Shown piece after piece: positions 5,840-8,225 of a stretch of 8,225 nucleotides of DNA. The stretch lies in contig VBHV01000193.1 in the NCBI GenBank assembly GCA_005881995.1, positions 1 through 8,225 on the forward strand, given 5' to 3'. How positions within the stretch are numbered: the first letter of the stretch is position 1; each line of letters opens with the position of its first letter. Below the pieces are notes generated by a model. It saw nothing but the letters and a program-made list of their open reading frames with translations. It searched no databases and was not told the origin of the DNA. The DNA is from Chloroflexota bacterium. GTDB taxonomy: Bacteria; Chloroflexota; Ktedonobacteria; Ktedonobacterales; Ktedonobacteraceae. Position numbers and translations under genes: made by a program.

Positions 5840-6945
5840 CGCTCTTCTGGCATGGTGTGCTTACCAGCAGTTTCCGCAAGGTCGGCGGCAAAAATGGCTA
5901 TATGCGCATGATTAACCAGAACAACTTCTTGCGCGACCATGCCTTCGACACCTACGATAATATCCTGCTCGGTATCACCTCTGATCCGGCTATGCTCTTC
6001 TACCTCGATCTGACCAAGAGCCGGAAAACTATGCCCAACGAAAACTATGCCCGCGAACTGATGGAGCTGTTTACGCTCGGTCTCGGCCACTATACGCAGC
6101 AAGATGTCTATGAAGGCGCCGCCGCCCTCACCGGCTGGCATTTACGTGGCTTGAGTTCATACTACAATCCAAAAGATCACAACGACCTGACCAAAACATA
6201 CCTTGGACATACAGGCAACCTGAATTATAAGGATGTCATCAACATTCTCACCAACCACCCGGCGGCACCCTGGTTCCTCACCCGCAAACTCTTTACCTTC
6301 TTCGTCTATGAAAATCCCTCGACGGATGATCTGAAGCCGCTCGTAGATACCTACGTGCAGAGTGGACACAATATAGGCGCGGTCATGCGTACCCTGCTGC
6401 TTTCGCCACAGTTTTCCTCGGCCCAGGCCTATCGCAGCCGTGTTAAATCGCCTGTCGAGTTTACAGTAGGCGCATACCGCGCCTTTGGCGTTAAAGGCGA
6501 TGGTCAGGGCTTGCCAGCTATCACCACCCTGATGGGACAAACCATATTCGATCCGCCAAACGTAGCCGGCTGGCCCGGCGATAAAGTCAGCTCACTCTGG
6601 CTCAATAGCGGCACCTGGTTGACTCGCCTCAATTACCTGGACCTGCTGCTCGTGCGCGGCACACTGGCGAGTAAAGGCTCTACGCCGCCCATTGATCTGC
6701 AAACGATAGTGAATAACAACGCGATCGATTCGCCTGACCGTTTCGTCGATTACTTCGCCTCGTTCCTGCTCGATGGCACGCTCGCCAGTGATCGCAGATC
6801 GCTGTTGATCGACTACTTCACCACCCGCGACACCAGCAGAGGCGGGCAGCAGATCACCTTGACCAATGGCAAAAGTTATCCGCTGAACCGAGTTCGCGGC
6901 ACACTCTACCTTATGATGGCATCACCCGAATATCAACTCAATTAA
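5824..6945 (+). CDS. DUF1800 family protein, C-terminal fragment (broken gene)
   Basis: The fragment carries the conserved core of DUF1800. Counted from TTG 5824, it has LEKMTLFWHGVLTSSFRKVG (2-21), the 'EKM.LFWHgh' hallmark, then NQNNFLRDHAFDTYDNILL (31-49), PNENYARELMELFTLG (71-86), DVYEGAAALTGW (94-105) and FDPPNVAGWPGDK (242-254). The product ends normally at TAA after ASPEYQLN. It has no export signal of its own, so alone it would stay in the cytoplasm. It begins in the frame next to the N-terminal fragment. An in-frame ATG at 5836 overlaps the first fragment's stop as ATGA, with GGAG at 5829-5832 but only 3 nt spacing, so some reinitiation is possible. The downstream DUF1501 gene is the usual partner of this family. 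The most probable status is one broken gene spanning 5348-6945. Confidence 0.75.
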   Translation: MLEKMTLFWHGVLTSSFRKVGGKNGYMRMINQNNFLRDHAFDTYDNILLGITSDPAMLFYLDLTKSRKTMPNENYARELMELFTLGLGHYTQQDVYEGAAALTGWHLRGLSSYYNPKDHNDLTKTYLGHTGNLNYKDVINILTNHPAAPWFLTRKLFTFFVYENPSTDDLKPLVDTYVQSGHNIGAVMRTLLLSPQFSSAQAYRSRVKSPVEFTVGAYRAFGVKGDGQGLPAITTLMGQTIFDPPNVAGWPGDKVSSLWLNSGTWLTRLNYLDLLLVRGTLASKGSTPPIDLQTIVNNNAIDSPDRFVDYFASFLLDGTLASDRRSLLIDYFTTRDTSRGGQQITLTNGKSYPLNRVRGTLYLMMASPEYQLN

Positions 6946-6962
6946 AATGTAGGGGCGTAATT

Positions 6963-7049
6963 ATGGAAATGAACACAATAATGGGGTCTACGAGAATTGG
7001 TTCATCTTCTTTCTTTACCGTGCCCATTCCGAAGGAGCATAATCAATGA
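6963..7049 (+). CDS. Possible 28-residue small ORF coupled to the DUF1501 gene
   Basis: An ATG at 6963 follows AGGGG (6951-6955) by 7 nt and opens a 28-codon frame (MEMNTIMGSTRI ... IPKEHNQ) whose TGA at 7047-7049 overlaps the DUF1501 ATG at 7046 as ATGA. The peptide has no recognisable family or membrane span. The overlap suggests a coupled leader peptide, but a 100-bp spacer can hold such a frame by chance and the DUF1501 gene has its own strong ribosome-binding site. Confidence 0.25.
   Translation: MEMNTIMGSTRIGSSSFFTVPIPKEHNQ
7032..7037 (+). promoter_or_regulatory. Ribosome-binding site of the DUF1501 gene
   Basis: AAGGAG lies 8 nt before ATG 7046, a near-ideal Shine-Dalgarno that fixes this start. 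Confidence 0.75.
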
Positions 7050-8225
7050 AACTCTCACGTAGAGCAATGATAAAAGATGGAATGTTAGTAGTATCAGCAG
7101 GCATGGTTATGCCCAGCATTTTCAGTCGCGGTGTGGCCTCTGCTATGTCGCAATCGCTCGATGGCTCGCGTATGGCGCAGACCGCCAGCGACCGCACGCT
7201 GATTGTCGTGCAAATGGCGGGCGGCAACGATGGCCTGAACACCGTCGTTCCCTACACCGATCCGTTATATATGAAATTGCGCCCCACGCTAGGAATACCA
7301 CAAACAAAGGTAATACCACTCGATACGCGCCTGGGCTTTCATCCCAACCTGCAACCATTCAAGAAACTCTGGGACGATGGACACCTGGCGATCGTCGAGG
7401 GCATTGGCTATCCCAACCAGAGCCTCTCGCACTTCCAGGCGATGGACATCTGGCAAACGCTGGACCTCAGCGGCAATGGCAGTGAAGGATGGCTGGGGAA
7501 ACTGGTAGCCGGCCTCGTTGACCAGGAGGGACACCCGTTCAAATCGCTCGATGTCGGTGTGCAGACGGCGCAGGCGCTGCAATCCATCACGACACAGATA
7601 CCCACGCTTTCCAGCGTCAAGAGCTACAGCGTCTTTCCTGATCCAGGCGACCGCGACGGGGGTAACGCGCGCCTGCAGGCCTTGATGAAGCTCTACAACT
7701 CCTATCCCAAAACGGCTCCCTACGCCGCCTTGCTCGATACCACAGCACTCAGCGCCCGGGATGGCTCGCGGCAGCTGCACCAGGCAGATACCACCTATCA
7801 CCCTGCCGTCACGTATCCCAAGGGCCCATTTGCCGACGGCCTCAAAATCCTGGCGGAAGCTATCGTGCAGGGTTTAGGTTTGCGTGTAGGCTACGTTACG
7901 CTCGGTGGCTTTGACACACACGCTAATCAATCAGCGACTCATGATGTTTTGATGACAACCCTGGCCAATGGCCTCTCAGCCTTTTACAACGACCTTGCCG
8001 CGCATGGCAAAGCCGACAACGTAGTTATCATGACCTGGTCCGAGTTTGGGCGTCGCGTCGAAGAGAACGGCAGCGTGGGAACCGATCATGGCACTGCTGC
8101 CCCCTTATTCGTCCTGGGCAATCCAATCAACAAGGGCATTTTCGGTGAGCCACCGAGCCTGAGCAATCTCGACAGCAACGGCAACCTTAAATACACCATC
8201 GATTTCCGCTCCATCTACGCCACTG
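7046..8225 (+). CDS. DUF1501 family exported protein (3' truncated by window)
   Basis: The frame is open from ATG 7046 to the window end: 393 codons, no stop. A Tat motif SRRAMIK (4-10) is followed by a hydrophobic stretch (11-27), so the protein should be exported folded. The conserved DUF1501 order is present: VVQMAGGNDGLNTVVPY (54-70), GFHPNL (97-102), GYPNQSLSHFQAMDIW (121-136), TLGGFDTHANQ (285-295), WSEFGRRVEENGS (331-343), GTDHGTAAPLFVLG (345-358) and IDFRSIYAT (385-393), which normally lies some 40-60 residues before the end. The family has an alkaline-phosphatase-like fold; D290, H292, D347 and H348 are plausible metal ligands. The visible part contains no cysteine, so a formylglycine sulfatase mechanism is ruled out for this region. 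It lies 100 bp downstream of the DUF1800 fragments in the same orientation, the usual pairing of the two families. The substrate is unknown. Confidence 0.88.
   Translation, partial: MKLSRRAMIKDGMLVVSAGMVMPSIFSRGVASAMSQSLDGSRMAQTASDRTLIVVQMAGGNDGLNTVVPYTDPLYMKLRPTLGIPQTKVIPLDTRLGFHPNLQPFKKLWDDGHLAIVEGIGYPNQSLSHFQAMDIWQTLDLSGNGSEGWLGKLVAGLVDQEGHPFKSLDVGVQTAQALQSITTQIPTLSSVKSYSVFPDPGDRDGGNARLQALMKLYNSYPKTAPYAALLDTTALSARDGSRQLHQADTTYHPAVTYPKGPFADGLKILAEAIVQGLGLRVGYVTLGGFDTHANQSATHDVLMTTLANGLSAFYNDLAAHGKADNVVIMTWSEFGRRVEENGSVGTDHGTAAPLFVLGNPINKGIFGEPPSLSNLDSNGNLKYTIDFRSIYAT

Noticed and set aside
7289..7801. Minus-strand 170-codon ORF
   Set aside because: It lies antisense within the clearly conserved DUF1501 coding frame and has no family-like motifs.

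Overview
The window looks like a piece of a Ktedonobacteria-type (Chloroflexota) chromosome. This is an inference from gene style: a large ATPase/TPR regulator, exported proteins with Tat signals, roomy intergenic spaces rich in palindromic repeats, and moderate GC content. No RNA gene or clear mobile element is visible, so the phylum call is moderate, not firm.

Layout: (1) 1-1173 (+) is the C-terminal part of a regulatory ATPase/TPR protein whose front lies outside the window. (2) Convergent to it, 1248-2843 (-) encodes a membrane-anchored clan GH-A-like glycoside hydrolase with a Pro/Thr and Gly-Asn linker and a C-terminal carbohydrate-binding-like beta-sandwich. (3) 2844-3228 is a non-coding leader with a cluster of hairpin-forming repeats, a 20-bp dyad and a candidate extended -10 promoter for the hydrolase. 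(4) 3229-5055 (-) encodes a multi-spanning GT-C type polyprenol-phosphate-mannose-dependent mannosyltransferase-like protein. (5) 5056-5347 is a divergent intergenic region holding a perfect 29-bp inverted repeat directly upstream of the mannosyltransferase ribosome-binding site, and an extended -10 promoter reading towards the next gene. (6) 5348-6945 (+) is a DUF1800 gene that is broken: the N-terminal part (Tat signal plus first helical segment) and the conserved C-terminal part are in different frames, and the segment normally joining them is missing. (7) 6963-7049 (+) is a possible 28-codon small ORF whose stop overlaps the next start as ATGA. (8) 7046-8225 (+) is a DUF1501 protein (alkaline-phosphatase-like fold) with a Tat signal, cut by the window end.

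The two minus-strand genes both concern surface or secreted glycans: a membrane mannosyltransferase followed by an anchored extracellular hydrolase. The plus-strand DUF1800-DUF1501 pair is a recurrent, poorly understood two-gene module of exported proteins. Here the DUF1800 partner appears damaged. I see no defence, CRISPR or clearly new enzymatic system. The most notable signals are the DUF1800 break, the large hairpin, the repeat-laden leader and the coupled small ORF.
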